Shown piece by piece: positions 42,397-50,978 of a stretch of 64,000 nt of DNA (position 1 is the first letter of the stretch; every line of letters starts with the position of its first letter). Made by a program: the position numbers and the translations under genes. The notes beneath the pieces are model-generated. The model was not told where the DNA came from. It saw only the letters and a list, made by a program, of their open reading frames with translations, and did not search any database. Where the stretch lies: assembly GCA_014305025.1 (NCBI GenBank), contig JACRTY010000049.1, positions 124,001-188,000 of the forward strand, read 5' to 3'. The DNA is from Candidatus Nyctobacter psychrophilus (lineage in GTDB: Bacteria; Vulcanimicrobiota; Vulcanimicrobiia; Vulcanimicrobiales; Vulcanimicrobiaceae).

Positions 42397-44559
42397 ATGA
42401 TCGAGCGAAATCTCTCCGACCGCTATCGTCTCGAAGGGCGGATCGGTCAGGGCGGCATGGCGGTCGTCTATGCCGGAACCGACACCGTGTTGCGGCGTCG
42501 CGTTGCCATCAAAGTGTTGCGCCCGCATCTCGCCGCCGACGCCGATTTCGTTCAGCGCTTTTACAGTGAAGCGCACCATGCCGCCAAACTCTCCCATCCC
42601 AACGTCGTTAACATCTACGACGTCGGCCGCGAAGGCGACGATTACTTCATCGTGATGGAACTCGTCGAAGGCGCGACGTTGGCGGAGATGATCGAGCACG
42701 ACGGGCGCCTGCCCGAAAACGTCGCCATCGATTATGCCACGCAAATCTGCAGCGGTTTGGCGTATGCGCATCGTCAAGGGTTGCTGCACCGCGACATCAA
42801 GCCCGGCAATATCCTGGTGACCAAGGACGACGTCGTCAAACTTTCCGATTTCGGCATCGCGCGCGCCGTCAGCACGCAGACGATGACGATGACGGCGCCC
42901 GGCATGGTGATGGGCAGCGTCTTTTACATTTCGCCCGAACAGGCGCAGGGGCACGAACTGCACGAGACGAGTGACCTCTACAGCCTGGGCATCGTGCTCT
43001 ACCAGATGCTGTCGGGGAAGTTGCCCTACGGCGGCGATTCGCCCATCACGGTCGCGCTCAAACACGTCTCAGGCCCCGTGCCGTCGCTCGACATCGACGA
43101 ACTGGCGGTCAGCCCGGCGCTCGCCGCCATCGTACGCACGTTAATGCAGAAGGATCCGGCGGATCGTTTCACGTCGGCCGGCGACGTCGCCAAGGCACTG
43201 CGCGAAGCACGCGACCATCCGTCGGCGGCCACGCCGTTCGACGCGGAGCGCGACGGCGCGCTCAGCGCGGTAGCGGCGACGGCCCCGCTGAGGCGTCTCC
43301 GAGAAATACCGCCGCCACCGAAGCCGCGGCCGTCGCGCTATCCCGACAGACCCGTGGTGCAGGCCGCAGCAGACGCGGACGGCGACGGGGGCGACGTTGT
43401 GGTGGCGCACTCAGGCGGCGGCCGTCGCGCGCTTGTCGCCGTGCTCGGGCTCGCCTTACTCGCAGCCGTGGCGGCGGGCTACTATTCGAGCCGCCCCGGG
43501 GGTTGGCTCGGCGCTCCGCTGCAGGTGACCGTCGCCTCCGTCGTCGGTCAGAGCCTCGATGCTGCGCAACGCGTGCTCGACGCCCAGAACTTGCGCTACA
43601 CGGTCGTCCAGACGCCGAGCAATACGGTGCCGGCAAACCACGTCATCCGTCAGAATCCGTCGGCGCGGAGCCCCGTCCCCGGACGATCGCTCGTGACCTT
43701 GTACGTCAGCAGCGGTCTACCGGTCGTCGGATTGATCGACGTACGGCATTATTCGAGCGATGATGCGCAACGCTATTTGCGCGAAGCAAAACTGGTGCCC
43801 AAACTGCTCGGCGTCTTCAATGATGCGGCCCCCGGGACGGTGCTCGCGCAGCGGCCGGCGCCCGGTACGAGTTTGCCGATCCGTTCCACCGTGGTGTTGA
43901 CCGTATCGAAGGGACCGCAGCCGGTCTCCGTGCCGGAACTGACAGCCATGACGCTTTCCAACGCGACGAATCTGTTGCACGAGCGTCATCTGGAGATCGA
44001 CGTCGGAGAACGCGATCCAAGCGACGATATTCCGCCAAACGAAGTGATGTCGCAGAGCCCGGCGTCGGGTTCGAGCCTCGCGCCGGGTTCGACGGTTACG
44101 GTCCGGATCAGCAGCGGGCCGGCCCAGTTCGCGGTTCCGGATCTGACGGGACAAACGCTCGGCAATGCGCTCGGTACCTTGCAAGACGCCGGTTTCCGCA
44201 CCAACATCGAGTACGTCGTCGATGCGAATTCGGACAGCGGAACGATCCTCAAGCAGAACCCGGGCGCCGGTACCCAAGTGCGCCGCGACGCGACCGTCAC
44301 GCTCTCGGTCGCGGTGACCGGACTCGTGCCCGATGTGAGCGGAAAAGCGCCGAGCGACGCGCGCACGCTGTTGCAGAATGCCGGGTACAAAGTCGGCAAC
44401 ATCGCCTACACGCAAGAAGGCACGGAGGGAACGGTCGTTCGAACCGAACCCGCCGCCGGCACGGACTTGCATCCCGGCGAAACCGTCATGCTCTTCGTCA
44501 GCGGCGTCAACGGCGACGTGACGACGCCGCCGAGCGCGGCGCCCTCGGGCTCTCCGTAA
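42397..44559 (+). CDS. pknB: PASTA-domain Ser/Thr protein kinase (PknB-like)
   Basis: 720 aa from the ATG at 42397. The kinase domain (about 10-275) has GQGGMAVVY, the ATP-binding Lys39 in VAIKVL, HRDIKPGNIL with catalytic Asp133, DFG at 151-153 and the activation loop to GSVFYISPEQ. After a Pro-rich linker, one membrane helix (ALVAVLGLALLAAVAAGYY) leads to five extracytoplasmic PASTA repeats, for example VPELTAMTLSNATNLL and VPDLTGQTLGNALGTLQ, ending in a Thr/Ser/Pro tail. Such kinases sense muropeptides/lipid II and control cell-wall synthesis. Its neighbour is a PBP, the likely process partner. Confidence 0.95.
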   Translation: MIERNLSDRYRLEGRIGQGGMAVVYAGTDTVLRRRVAIKVLRPHLAADADFVQRFYSEAHHAAKLSHPNVVNIYDVGREGDDYFIVMELVEGATLAEMIEHDGRLPENVAIDYATQICSGLAYAHRQGLLHRDIKPGNILVTKDDVVKLSDFGIARAVSTQTMTMTAPGMVMGSVFYISPEQAQGHELHETSDLYSLGIVLYQMLSGKLPYGGDSPITVALKHVSGPVPSLDIDELAVSPALAAIVRTLMQKDPADRFTSAGDVAKALREARDHPSAATPFDAERDGALSAVAATAPLRRLREIPPPPKPRPSRYPDRPVVQAAADADGDGGDVVVAHSGGGRRALVAVLGLALLAAVAAGYYSSRPGGWLGAPLQVTVASVVGQSLDAAQRVLDAQNLRYTVVQTPSNTVPANHVIRQNPSARSPVPGRSLVTLYVSSGLPVVGLIDVRHYSSDDAQRYLREAKLVPKLLGVFNDAAPGTVLAQRPAPGTSLPIRSTVVLTVSKGPQPVSVPELTAMTLSNATNLLHERHLEIDVGERDPSDDIPPNEVMSQSPASGSSLAPGSTVTVRISSGPAQFAVPDLTGQTLGNALGTLQDAGFRTNIEYVVDANSDSGTILKQNPGAGTQVRRDATVTLSVAVTGLVPDVSGKAPSDARTLLQNAGYKVGNIAYTQEGTEGTVVRTEPAAGTDLHPGETVMLFVSGVNGDVTTPPSAAPSGSP

Positions 44560-45066
44560 GTGCGCATTCTCGGAGTCGATCCCGGGCTGCGCACGACCGG
44601 TTACGGCATCATCGACGTGGAGCGTGACGCCCCAGTGCTGGTGGAAGGGGGCATCATCACGCCGAACGCCCGCGTTCCGCTCGAACGGCGCTTGGGCGAA
44701 TTGCATGGCGAACTGTGCGCCGTGTTAGCGGCGGCGCGGCCCGACGTGATGGTCATCGAAGAGTTGTGGAGCGGTTACAAGAATCCGACGACCGCCGTCC
44801 TGATGGGTCACGCCCGAGGCGTCCTGTGTCTTGCGGCCGACGTGCACGGCGTGCGCGTGCGCCATCTCGGGCACTCCCACGTCAAGCGCGCTCTGACGGG
44901 CTCGGGCGCGGCCCGCAAGGAACAAGTGAAACGCGTCGTGATGCTCCACCTCGACTTGCGCACCGTTCCAGAGCCCGACGACGTGTCCGATGCGCTGGCG
45001 CTGGCGCTCGCGCTGGCGAACATCGAGCGCGCCGAGTCGAACTTGGCTCGCGCCGGCATCGCTTGA
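44560..45066 (+). CDS. ruvC: Crossover junction endodeoxyribonuclease RuvC
   Basis: 168 aa from a GTG immediately after the kinase stop. Catalytic acids: RILGVDPGLRTTGYG (Asp7), VMVIEELW, and the late PDDVSDALALALA. It cuts Holliday junctions with RuvAB. It stands first of the ruvC-ruvA-ruvB set. Confidence 0.96.
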   Translation: MRILGVDPGLRTTGYGIIDVERDAPVLVEGGIITPNARVPLERRLGELHGELCAVLAAARPDVMVIEELWSGYKNPTTAVLMGHARGVLCLAADVHGVRVRHLGHSHVKRALTGSGAARKEQVKRVVMLHLDLRTVPEPDDVSDALALALALANIERAESNLARAGIA

Positions 45067-45094
45067 TGCTGCCGCTCGGCGGGGGAGCCGCGTA

Positions 45095-45724
45095 ATGTTC
45101 TCGCGCATCAGCGGTACGCTCGTCGAGCGCGACGAGGCGTCGGTACTGCTCGACGTCGGCGGCCTCGGGTACGACGTCAGCCTGCCGCCCTGCGTCGCCG
45201 AGAAACTACCCACGTCGCCGGGAGAGCGCATCACCCTTGAGATCTATCCGGCGTTCAACCTGGAAGGCAACAGCGGCCGGTTCACGTTCTTCGGTTTTAC
45301 GAACGCGATCGAACGCGAATTCTTCGAAGCGTTGATCTCGGTCGCGAGCATCGGCCCAAAGACCGCCGTGCGCGCCTTCTCACACCCGATGGGACGCATC
45401 GCGCAAGCGATCGAGGGCGGCGACTACGCGTTTCTGGTGAAACTGCCCGGCATCGGCCAACAGAAAGCGCGCGACATCGTCGCCAAGCTGCAAGGAAAGG
45501 TCACAAAGTTCTTGTTGATACGCGACGCCGAGCCGCGCCCGGCGCAAGCGATTCCCGACTTTGCCGAAGAAGCGCTGCTCGTGCTCCTCCAACTCGCGTA
45601 CCGGCGTCCGGAAGCGGAAGCGATGATTGCCGAAACGCTGACCACATCTCCGGGCATCCGCGACGCTGAAAGCCTGCTCGCCGAAGTGTACCGCCTGAAG
45701 AACCGCCGCTCCGAAGCGTCGTAA
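45095..45724 (+). CDS. ruvA: Holliday junction DNA helicase subunit RuvA
   Basis: 209 aa from the ATG at 45095 with a GGGGGAG site just upstream. Domain I: RISGTLVERDEASVLLDVGGLGYDV; the helix-hairpin-helix domain has FFEALISVASIGPKTAVRA and FLVKLPGIGQQKARDIV; the C-terminal RuvB-binding domain includes ALLVLLQLAYRRPEAEAMI. It forms the tetramer that loads RuvB on junctions. Confidence 0.95.
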   Translation: MFSRISGTLVERDEASVLLDVGGLGYDVSLPPCVAEKLPTSPGERITLEIYPAFNLEGNSGRFTFFGFTNAIEREFFEALISVASIGPKTAVRAFSHPMGRIAQAIEGGDYAFLVKLPGIGQQKARDIVAKLQGKVTKFLLIRDAEPRPAQAIPDFAEEALLVLLQLAYRRPEAEAMIAETLTTSPGIRDAESLLAEVYRLKNRRSEAS

Positions 45725-45732
45725 GGACGAGC

Positions 45733-46803
45733 ATGGCCGAGAAGCGGGAGGCGCGCAAGATCGTTCTGGGCCCGCGGGATGGGGAGCGGGTGGTCACGCC
45801 GGCGGAAACGGTCGAAGAGGCGTTTCTGGCGACGTCGCTGCGGCCGCGCTCGTTCGACGAGTACGTCGGCCAGCACGCGCTCGTGGAAAATCTGGCGATC
45901 GCGATCGATGCGGCAAAGCGGCGCGATGAACCGCTCGAGCATGTCCTGTTCTACGGCCCGCCGGGCCTCGGTAAGACGACGCTCGCGGCACTGATCGCAC
46001 GCGAGTTGGGACGGGCGCTGCGCCCGACCTCCGGACCGACGCTCGACAAGCCCAAAGACCTCGTCGGAATCCTGACCTCACTCCAAGCGGGCGACGTGTT
46101 GTTCATCGACGAGATTCATCGCCTCGGCGCGGTCGTCGAAGAGTTTCTGTATCCGGCGATGGAGGACTTTCGCGTCGATATCGTCATGGATAGCGGCGCC
46201 TACGCCAAGACCTACAAGATTCCGGTCGAGCGCTTCACGCTCGTCGGCGCGACGACGCGGGCCGGCATGCTGTCGGCGCCGCTGCGCGAGCGCTTCGGAC
46301 TGAGCTACCATCTCGATTACTACAGTGATGAAGAGTTGCAGAAAATTGTGACGCGCAGCGCGAGCGTGCTGGGCATCCCGATCGAAGCTGCCGGCGCCGC
46401 GACGATTGCGCATCGCAGCCGCGGCACGCCGCGCATCGCGAACCGGCTCTTGCGGCGCGTGCGCGACTACGCGGAAGTCCGGGCCGGCGGCACGATCACG
46501 CAAGCGGTCGCGGACGAGGCCCTCGAGCGCGAGGGCGTCGACGGGCGCGGGCTCGACCGGCTGGACCGCGCGTTCCTGCGCACGATCGCCGAACAGTACC
46601 GCGGCGGTCCGGTCGGCCTGGCTGCCATCGCGGCGACGTTGACCGAAGACGCCGAGACGCTGGAAGACGTCGTCGAACCGTACCTGCTCAAGATCGGCTT
46701 CGTCATCCGTACGGCAAGCGGCCGCAAGGTGACCTCCGCTGCGTACGAGCACCTCCAATTGGTTGCGCCCGCAGACATGGAGCGTCAACAGCGGCTGCTG
46801 TAG
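45733..46803 (+). CDS. ruvB: Holliday junction branch migration ATPase RuvB
   Basis: 356 aa. RPRSFDEYVGQHALVENLAIAI opens the protein; Walker A is FYGPPGLGKTTLAALIA, Walker B is VLFIDEIHRL, the arginine finger region is GATTRAGMLSAPLRERFG, and the winged-helix end is GLAAIAATLTEDAETLEDVVEPYLLKIGF. Starts 8 bp after ruvA. It is the motor of branch migration. This is the last gene of the plus-strand run; vapBC follows with its own promoter. Confidence 0.97.
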   Translation: MAEKREARKIVLGPRDGERVVTPAETVEEAFLATSLRPRSFDEYVGQHALVENLAIAIDAAKRRDEPLEHVLFYGPPGLGKTTLAALIARELGRALRPTSGPTLDKPKDLVGILTSLQAGDVLFIDEIHRLGAVVEEFLYPAMEDFRVDIVMDSGAYAKTYKIPVERFTLVGATTRAGMLSAPLRERFGLSYHLDYYSDEELQKIVTRSASVLGIPIEAAGAATIAHRSRGTPRIANRLLRRVRDYAEVRAGGTITQAVADEALEREGVDGRGLDRLDRAFLRTIAEQYRGGPVGLAAIAATLTEDAETLEDVVEPYLLKIGFVIRTASGRKVTSAAYEHLQLVAPADMERQQRLL

Positions 46804-46824
46804 ACCCGCGATTCGCGAAGCCGC

Positions 46825-46854
46825 TTGCATGTGGGCTTACCGGCCATATATAAT
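46825..46854 (+). promoter_or_regulatory. Promoter of vapBC
   Basis: TTGCAT (46825-46830), an 18 bp gap, then a perfect TATAAT (46849-46854). The expected transcript start falls at about 46861, 2 bp before the vapB ATG, so the mRNA would be leaderless or nearly so. The AAGGG before the ATG is too close for a normal ribosome site. Confidence 0.6.
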
Positions 46855-46877
46855 TAAGGGCGATGCCTCTATATATG
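46845..46877. promoter_or_regulatory. Candidate VapBC operator
   Basis: Inverted repeat with perfect 8 bp arms CATATATA and TATATATG around a 17 bp spacer. One arm overlaps the -10 box and the other lies in the first codons of vapB. This layout suits autorepression by the antitoxin-toxin complex. The A+T-rich arms stand out in the G+C-rich surroundings. Confidence 0.5.
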
Positions 46878-47108
46878 ACCAATGCGGAAGCAGATCGGCT
46901 TGCTCGCGAGCTGGCAGCCCGGACCGGGGAGACGCTCACCGAGGCGGTTGTTACGGCGCTGCGTGAGCGCATCGAGCGACTGTCCGGCGGAACCCGCCGC
47001 TACCGCCTCGAGCGCCTTGCGGCGATCTCCCGAGAAGCGGCCGAACATCTGCGCGACAAACGCGTCACGACCGACGATTTGTACGGCCCTGATGGTTTGC
47101 CGACGTGA
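46863..47108 (+). CDS. vapB: VapB-type antitoxin
   Basis: 81 aa. The N-terminal block [37 protein letters not shown] is the Rv0623-like/VapB ribbon-helix-helix family, with a flexible C-terminus ([11 protein letters not shown]) that would bind the toxin. The stop overlaps the vapC GTG (GTGA). It represses its own promoter in known systems. Confidence 0.92.
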   Translation: MPLYMTNAEADRLARELAARTGETLTEAVVTALRERIERLSGGTRRYRLERLAAISREAAEHLRDKRVTTDDLYGPDGLPT

Positions 47109-47494
47109 TCGTCGATACGTCGGCGCTTATCGCGATCTTGCGTGACGAGCCGGAGGCAGACTCGTTCCGTGCCGCTATCGTCGACGCCCCCGTCACCCGC
47201 ATCGGCGCCCCAACGCTGCTCGAAGCAAGTCTCGTCATCGAACGGGCGGGGGGCGCCGCGGCGCTCGGCGCGTTTGACCGTTTCATTACCGAAGCCGGAA
47301 TGGAGGTCGTTCCGTTCGATGCGGCGTTCATCGAGTCGGCACGGCGTGCGTACCGCACCTTTGGGAAAGGCCTGCACGTCGCAGGACTCAATTTCGGTGA
47401 TTGCTTCTCGTACGCGTTGGCGCACGCAACGGCGGAACCGCTCCTTTTCAAAGGTAACGACTTCAGTCAAACGGATATTGCTTCGGCCGTGTGA
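47105..47494 (+). CDS. vapC: VapC-type PIN-domain ribonuclease toxin
   Basis: 129 aa from a GTG coupled to vapB. PIN acidic residues: [11 protein letters not shown] with the first Asp, [12 protein letters not shown] with the Glu, and [12 protein letters not shown] with the late Asp, plus the closing [13 protein letters not shown]. It is expected to cleave a tRNA or rRNA when free of antitoxin. All four catalytic positions look intact. Confidence 0.92.
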   Translation: MIVDTSALIAILRDEPEADSFRAAIVDAPVTRIGAPTLLEASLVIERAGGAAALGAFDRFITEAGMEVVPFDAAFIESARRAYRTFGKGLHVAGLNFGDCFSYALAHATAEPLLFKGNDFSQTDIASAV

Positions 47495-47640
47495 TCGACG
47501 CTGGTACGCCGCCGTCTGCTCTCGACGCGACGAATCGGGAAAGGCGCCATCGCCATAGGGTTGAGCCCAGATCGCTTCGGATCTCGAATCCGCGTGCCTG
47601 CTATGCGCGCGTGTGGCGCTTTGGCCGTTGCCAAACCGCC

Positions 47641-47823
47641 GTGACGGCGCGAATGAAAGGCGTGGAAAACGACGACGAAGAGCATGACATCGTCTGCGAC
47701 CTCTGCGGCGGACGGCCGGCCGATTTCGCGCGATTTGGAACCGGGTGGTGGTTTCGCTGCGGCAGCTGCGGGCTGAGCCAGCTTATCGGCAAGTCTCAGG
47801 GCGCGACTGCGGCGCCACCGTAG
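47641..47823 (+). CDS. Small zinc-ribbon protein
   Basis: 60 aa from a GTG (an ATG at 47653 is also possible). Two Cys pairs (IVCDLCGG and FRCGSCGLSQL) 22 residues apart form a typical zinc ribbon; between them is RFGTGWWFRCG. No ribosome-binding site decides the start. It lies between vapBC and the minus-strand helicase gene; function unknown. Confidence 0.5.
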   Translation: MTARMKGVENDDEEHDIVCDLCGGRPADFARFGTGWWFRCGSCGLSQLIGKSQGATAAPP

Positions 47824-47861
47824 CGGCGGCAGGATCCGGCGGCATCACAGATGCGCGGGCC

Positions 47862-49934
47862 CTATGTCCGCAGGTCGTCGAGAAATTCCGACACGGGGTT
47901 TACTCCGCTGACGAGCAGGTGATCGCGAGCCCGCGTGCAGGCCACGTAGAGTGGGTGCCGTTCGCTCGCGTAAGCCTCGTTAAGATCGTCCTCGTCCCCA
48001 ACGGCTTCGATGCGCTCGCGAAGTGGGATCACATCGTCGTCGCACGCGAGTACGGCGACGGTCCTGAACTCCAAACCCTTAGCAAGGTGCATGGTACACA
48101 ATGAAGCCGCGGCGCTGCTGGTAGCAAGGCGCTCGTCAAGCACAACATAGGGGATTCCGGCTAGCTCGAGTGCGGCTCGCGCGCGAGAGAACTGCGCGGG
48201 GGACCGAACGAACACGCCGATCTCTCCGGGGACGATTCCTTCGTTCGCTCGTGCAACGAGCCAGTCGCGTGCAGCCGAGGCCTCTTCCTCCGCGTTAGCG
48301 GCGGTCAGGATCGTTGGCGGCGGCCCGTTGAACGTGGAGGTCGTACCGCGGCGCTTTTCGACGATGCCGTCCACGTCGGCGAGTTCGGGGGCGAGAAGGC
48401 GGTCGGATTGTGCACGGATTCGGTGCGTCGTGCGGTAGTTGATGCGTAGCGTATAAGAGCGACCGCGCACGTCGACGCCGAGCGACTTCCACGAAAAGGG
48501 CGGCGCAAAGATGCGCTGGCCGATGTCGCCCGCGAAGAACAGCGCGTTCGGGCGCCGCCCGCCGAGCGCGGCGAGAAAGCGCAGTTGCGCGACGGAGACG
48601 TCCTGACTCTCGTCGACGACCACATGATCGAAAACCGGATGCGTGATCTGCGCGATTTTCTCGGCCAAGTTCGTGAACAGGCCGGAGTACGTCAGCAGGC
48701 CGCGGCTGCGCAGATCGCGCTCGACCTTTTCGAAGATCGACCAAAGAACGACGCGCGACTTCTCGGGGAGCCGCGTCTTGCGGCCCAAACGCGGCACATC
48801 ACGATACGCCTCCCACGATCTCACTTGCCAGGCATCGACGATCTGCTCCCATTCGGCAGCCACGAAGCGCTCCGAAAACGGGTTATCCGCAGTCGCGGCT
48901 GCGGCGCTATGAAGCAACTGCGCGATCGTTTCACGCGACGCAAGCTTTGGCGGCGCGACGAGCCGCTCGTAGAGGCGACGACCGATCGCGTTCATCGAGT
49001 GAACCTCGATGCGTTCACCGAGGCGCGGCTCGTTGCCGATCAGGCGGCGTAGCATCGTGCGCAGCGCGTTGGCGAGCGCATCGGAGAACGTCGTGAGTAA
49101 AACGCGGGCCTCGGGATTGCTGCGCGCGAGATGCACCGCGCGATGGACTGCGACGACCGTCTTGCCCGTGCCCGCGGAGCCCGAGACGCGGGCGGGGCCG
49201 CCGTAGTCGCGCTCGACGAGCGAACGCTGGAGCGGATGGAGGAACACCGTCCACTTGTCCCAGGGAAAGTCGAGCGCGCGCTCCAGCTCCGCGGCGTCGG
49301 CAATGGTGCGAAAGCGCCGCAGTGCGTCGGGATGCGCGAACGGATCGGCCGCTTCGGTCTTACGGATCGCGGCGTGCGGCGTGCCCCCGGTCGCGAACTC
49401 GAGCAGCGCTTCGGCGGCTTCGCTCGGAAGATGATCCGCAAGCCCGAACAGCGTGTCTTCGTTTGCGACCCGCACGTCGGCAAGCCATTCGGCGGGCACG
49501 CCGAACCCGAGCAGCGTTTCCTCGGAAACCTTCGGAAAAAGCGGCGGCTTGGGCGCGGCCGGCTGCTCAACCTCGACGTACTTCCGAACTTTGATCTCTT
49601 CGATGGTCTCGCGGATCTCGACGAGTTGAGCGGCGCCGGTCGCGGGATGGATCTCCAGCTTGCGCCGCTGGGCCCAATCGTACGCGGCGTCGTGATGACC
49701 GACGTAGCAGAGGAGCAAACTCGACGGCGTCTTGTGAACGATCAGGCGGATGTCGCGCCCGACGCGGACCGACGCAAACCGCTGATCGCGCGCCTTGTCG
49801 AGTTTGTGGAGCTGCAGGCTCGGATGCGCGATGTTGACTTGGAGATCGAAAGCCGTCGTCTTCGCGGCCTTCTGCTCTTCCGCCGTCAGCCGTGCAAGGC
49901 TGTCCGTGAACGTGTCGGCGATTCGAAAGTCCAT
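47862..49934 (-). CDS. UvrD/Rep-type helicase with N-terminal RelE-like domain
   Basis: 690 aa. Residues 1 to about 100 resemble a RelE/ParE toxin-fold domain (FRIADTFTDSLARLTAEEQ, LHKLDKARDQRFASVRVGRDIRLIV, YVGHHDAAYDWAQRR). The rest is superfamily 1A helicase: Walker A GSAGTGKTVVAVHRAVHLA, DESQD in VVDESQDVSVAQLRFLA, then TLRINYRTTHRIR and LCTMHLAKGLEFRTVAVLA. Such fusions are known in other genomes and are often near defence genes. No nuclease domain is evident. It is the last gene of the minus-strand island. Confidence 0.85.
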   Translation of the reverse strand: MDFRIADTFTDSLARLTAEEQKAAKTTAFDLQVNIAHPSLQLHKLDKARDQRFASVRVGRDIRLIVHKTPSSLLLCYVGHHDAAYDWAQRRKLEIHPATGAAQLVEIRETIEEIKVRKYVEVEQPAAPKPPLFPKVSEETLLGFGVPAEWLADVRVANEDTLFGLADHLPSEAAEALLEFATGGTPHAAIRKTEAADPFAHPDALRRFRTIADAAELERALDFPWDKWTVFLHPLQRSLVERDYGGPARVSGSAGTGKTVVAVHRAVHLARSNPEARVLLTTFSDALANALRTMLRRLIGNEPRLGERIEVHSMNAIGRRLYERLVAPPKLASRETIAQLLHSAAAATADNPFSERFVAAEWEQIVDAWQVRSWEAYRDVPRLGRKTRLPEKSRVVLWSIFEKVERDLRSRGLLTYSGLFTNLAEKIAQITHPVFDHVVVDESQDVSVAQLRFLAALGGRRPNALFFAGDIGQRIFAPPFSWKSLGVDVRGRSYTLRINYRTTHRIRAQSDRLLAPELADVDGIVEKRRGTTSTFNGPPPTILTAANAEEEASAARDWLVARANEGIVPGEIGVFVRSPAQFSRARAALELAGIPYVVLDERLATSSAAASLCTMHLAKGLEFRTVAVLACDDDVIPLRERIEAVGDEDDLNEAYASERHPLYVACTRARDHLLVSGVNPVSEFLDDLRT

Positions 49935-49985
49935 CCGATTTGACTTGGGACTATCGGCGGGGGCCGCCGTCGCTATGTAACTCTT

Positions 49986-50210
49986 TCAAAACTGAAGTTC
50001 GGTCAGGCTTTTGAAATAACGTGCATGCGTACGTTTAAGCTCGTCTAGGGACGCTGACCGGAGAATGACGATTTCCATCTCGCTATTGTCGGCATGCTCG
50101 ATTTCTGCTTTCAAACGATCTGCGTTTGCTTCGTCCAGGAGAGAATCAGGGTACTGCTGGTTCTCAATCAGCATCCCGCTTCCTCGGTCATACTGAATCA
50201 GAAAGATCAT
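49986..50210 (-). CDS. Small protein of unknown function (74 aa), RelA/SpoT-linked
   Basis: The ATG at 50210 has a GGAG ribosome-binding site and overlaps the stop of the 61 aa gene (ATGA). The product begins IFLIQYDRGSGMLIENQQY and ends LKRTHARYFKSLTELQF, with a helix rich in acidic residues between (EANADRLKAEIEHADNSEME). The IQYDRGSGML/YFKSL pattern looks like a conserved small family, but I cannot name it. Cytosolic. Its position after a RelA/SpoT gene and an even smaller gene suggests a partner or antidote role, by inference. Confidence 0.72.
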   Translation of the reverse strand: MIFLIQYDRGSGMLIENQQYPDSLLDEANADRLKAEIEHADNSEMEIVILRSASLDELKRTHARYFKSLTELQF

Positions 50211-50392
50211 GCAGTCTCCGAAACCTGCTTGAAATAGCGCAGCCAATTCGCCCGAATGGCTCTCACTTCGGAGCGACGCCGTTCATACTTATGCAGTGCT
50301 TCCTCGTGTTGGTTAAGAACCTCCGCGCCCGTACGTTTTCTCCGCCGCAACGCGTTCATAATCCGTTGATCTTGATCCAAAGAAGTTTCCAT
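50207..50392 (-). CDS. Small basic protein of unknown function (61 aa), RelA/SpoT-linked
   Basis: The product is helical and rich in Arg, Glu and Gln (DQDQRIMNALRRRKRTGAE, then NQHEEALHKYERRRSEVR) and ends with NWLRYFKQVSETA. It lies between the RelA/SpoT gene (35 bp upstream) and the 74 aa gene (ATGA overlap). No fold can be assigned from sequence. It could be an antitoxin or an RNA-binding helper; nothing decides this. Confidence 0.65.
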   Translation of the reverse strand: METSLDQDQRIMNALRRRKRTGAEVLNQHEEALHKYERRRSEVRAIRANWLRYFKQVSETA

Positions 50393-50427
50393 ATTCTCGA
50401 TGGCAGCAAGACCGTTGCTAAGGTAGT

Positions 50428-50978
50428 TCAGGCCTTAAGGAGTTCCGTGTCGCCCTGGCCGTACTTCAGTTCGTTGCCATGCATATCCGCAAGCTTCTCG
50501 CTGTATTGAACCCACCCATTCTGAAGCTTTGTTCTGAGCTGGATCTCGATCGGGCAACGGCCTTCATGCACGATGATGTGAATGGCTCTGTAACCATGCT
50601 GCGGCTTGCGCCGCCTGTCGTTAACGCGGGCCTCCGGATATAACTCTATGATGATCTCAAGGCGCGGTTCTGGACAGAAATCTTTGAAACGACCAGGCGG
50701 ACGCCGCCGATGTCCTGCATTTGTGAAAGCCGGCAGTGTTCGCGCTTCAACTTCGCGACGATAGACGGTGTTGACTTTGCCGGCCTCTGAGTTAGGTCGA
50801 CCTTCCACTTCCGGGTTGCGCCGCCAAGACGCCGCGCCAGGGCTTCGGTGCCTTCTATGAACTCGTTTCTGAAGCGCGCCAACTCTCCATAGATTTCATC
50901 TTTCTTGTCGCCTCGCCGCAGCCGCTCACCGAGCTTATCGATCTGTGTTCTTGAGTTAAACAACCTGCTGTGGGCCAC
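50428..50978 (-). pseudogene. RelA/SpoT-type (p)ppGpp/nucleotide synthetase gene with a single-base frameshift
   Basis: From the GTG at 50978 the frame reads KLGERLRRGDKKDEIYGELARF and STPSIVAKLKREHCRLSQMQDIGGVRLVV, the N-terminal half of a RelA/SpoT synthetase domain. Near 50655 one base is missing: GCCTTGAGATC should be GCCTTGGAGATC to read ALEIII. The other frame then continues with LYPEARVNDRRRKPQHGYRAIHIIV and PIEIQLRTKLQNGWVQYSEKL to a stop at 50428. Both halves match the family in order, so this is one gene broken once. It lacks hydrolase, TGS or ACT domains, so it would be a small alarmone synthetase or toxSAS-like toxin. An assembly error is not excluded. Confidence 0.8.
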
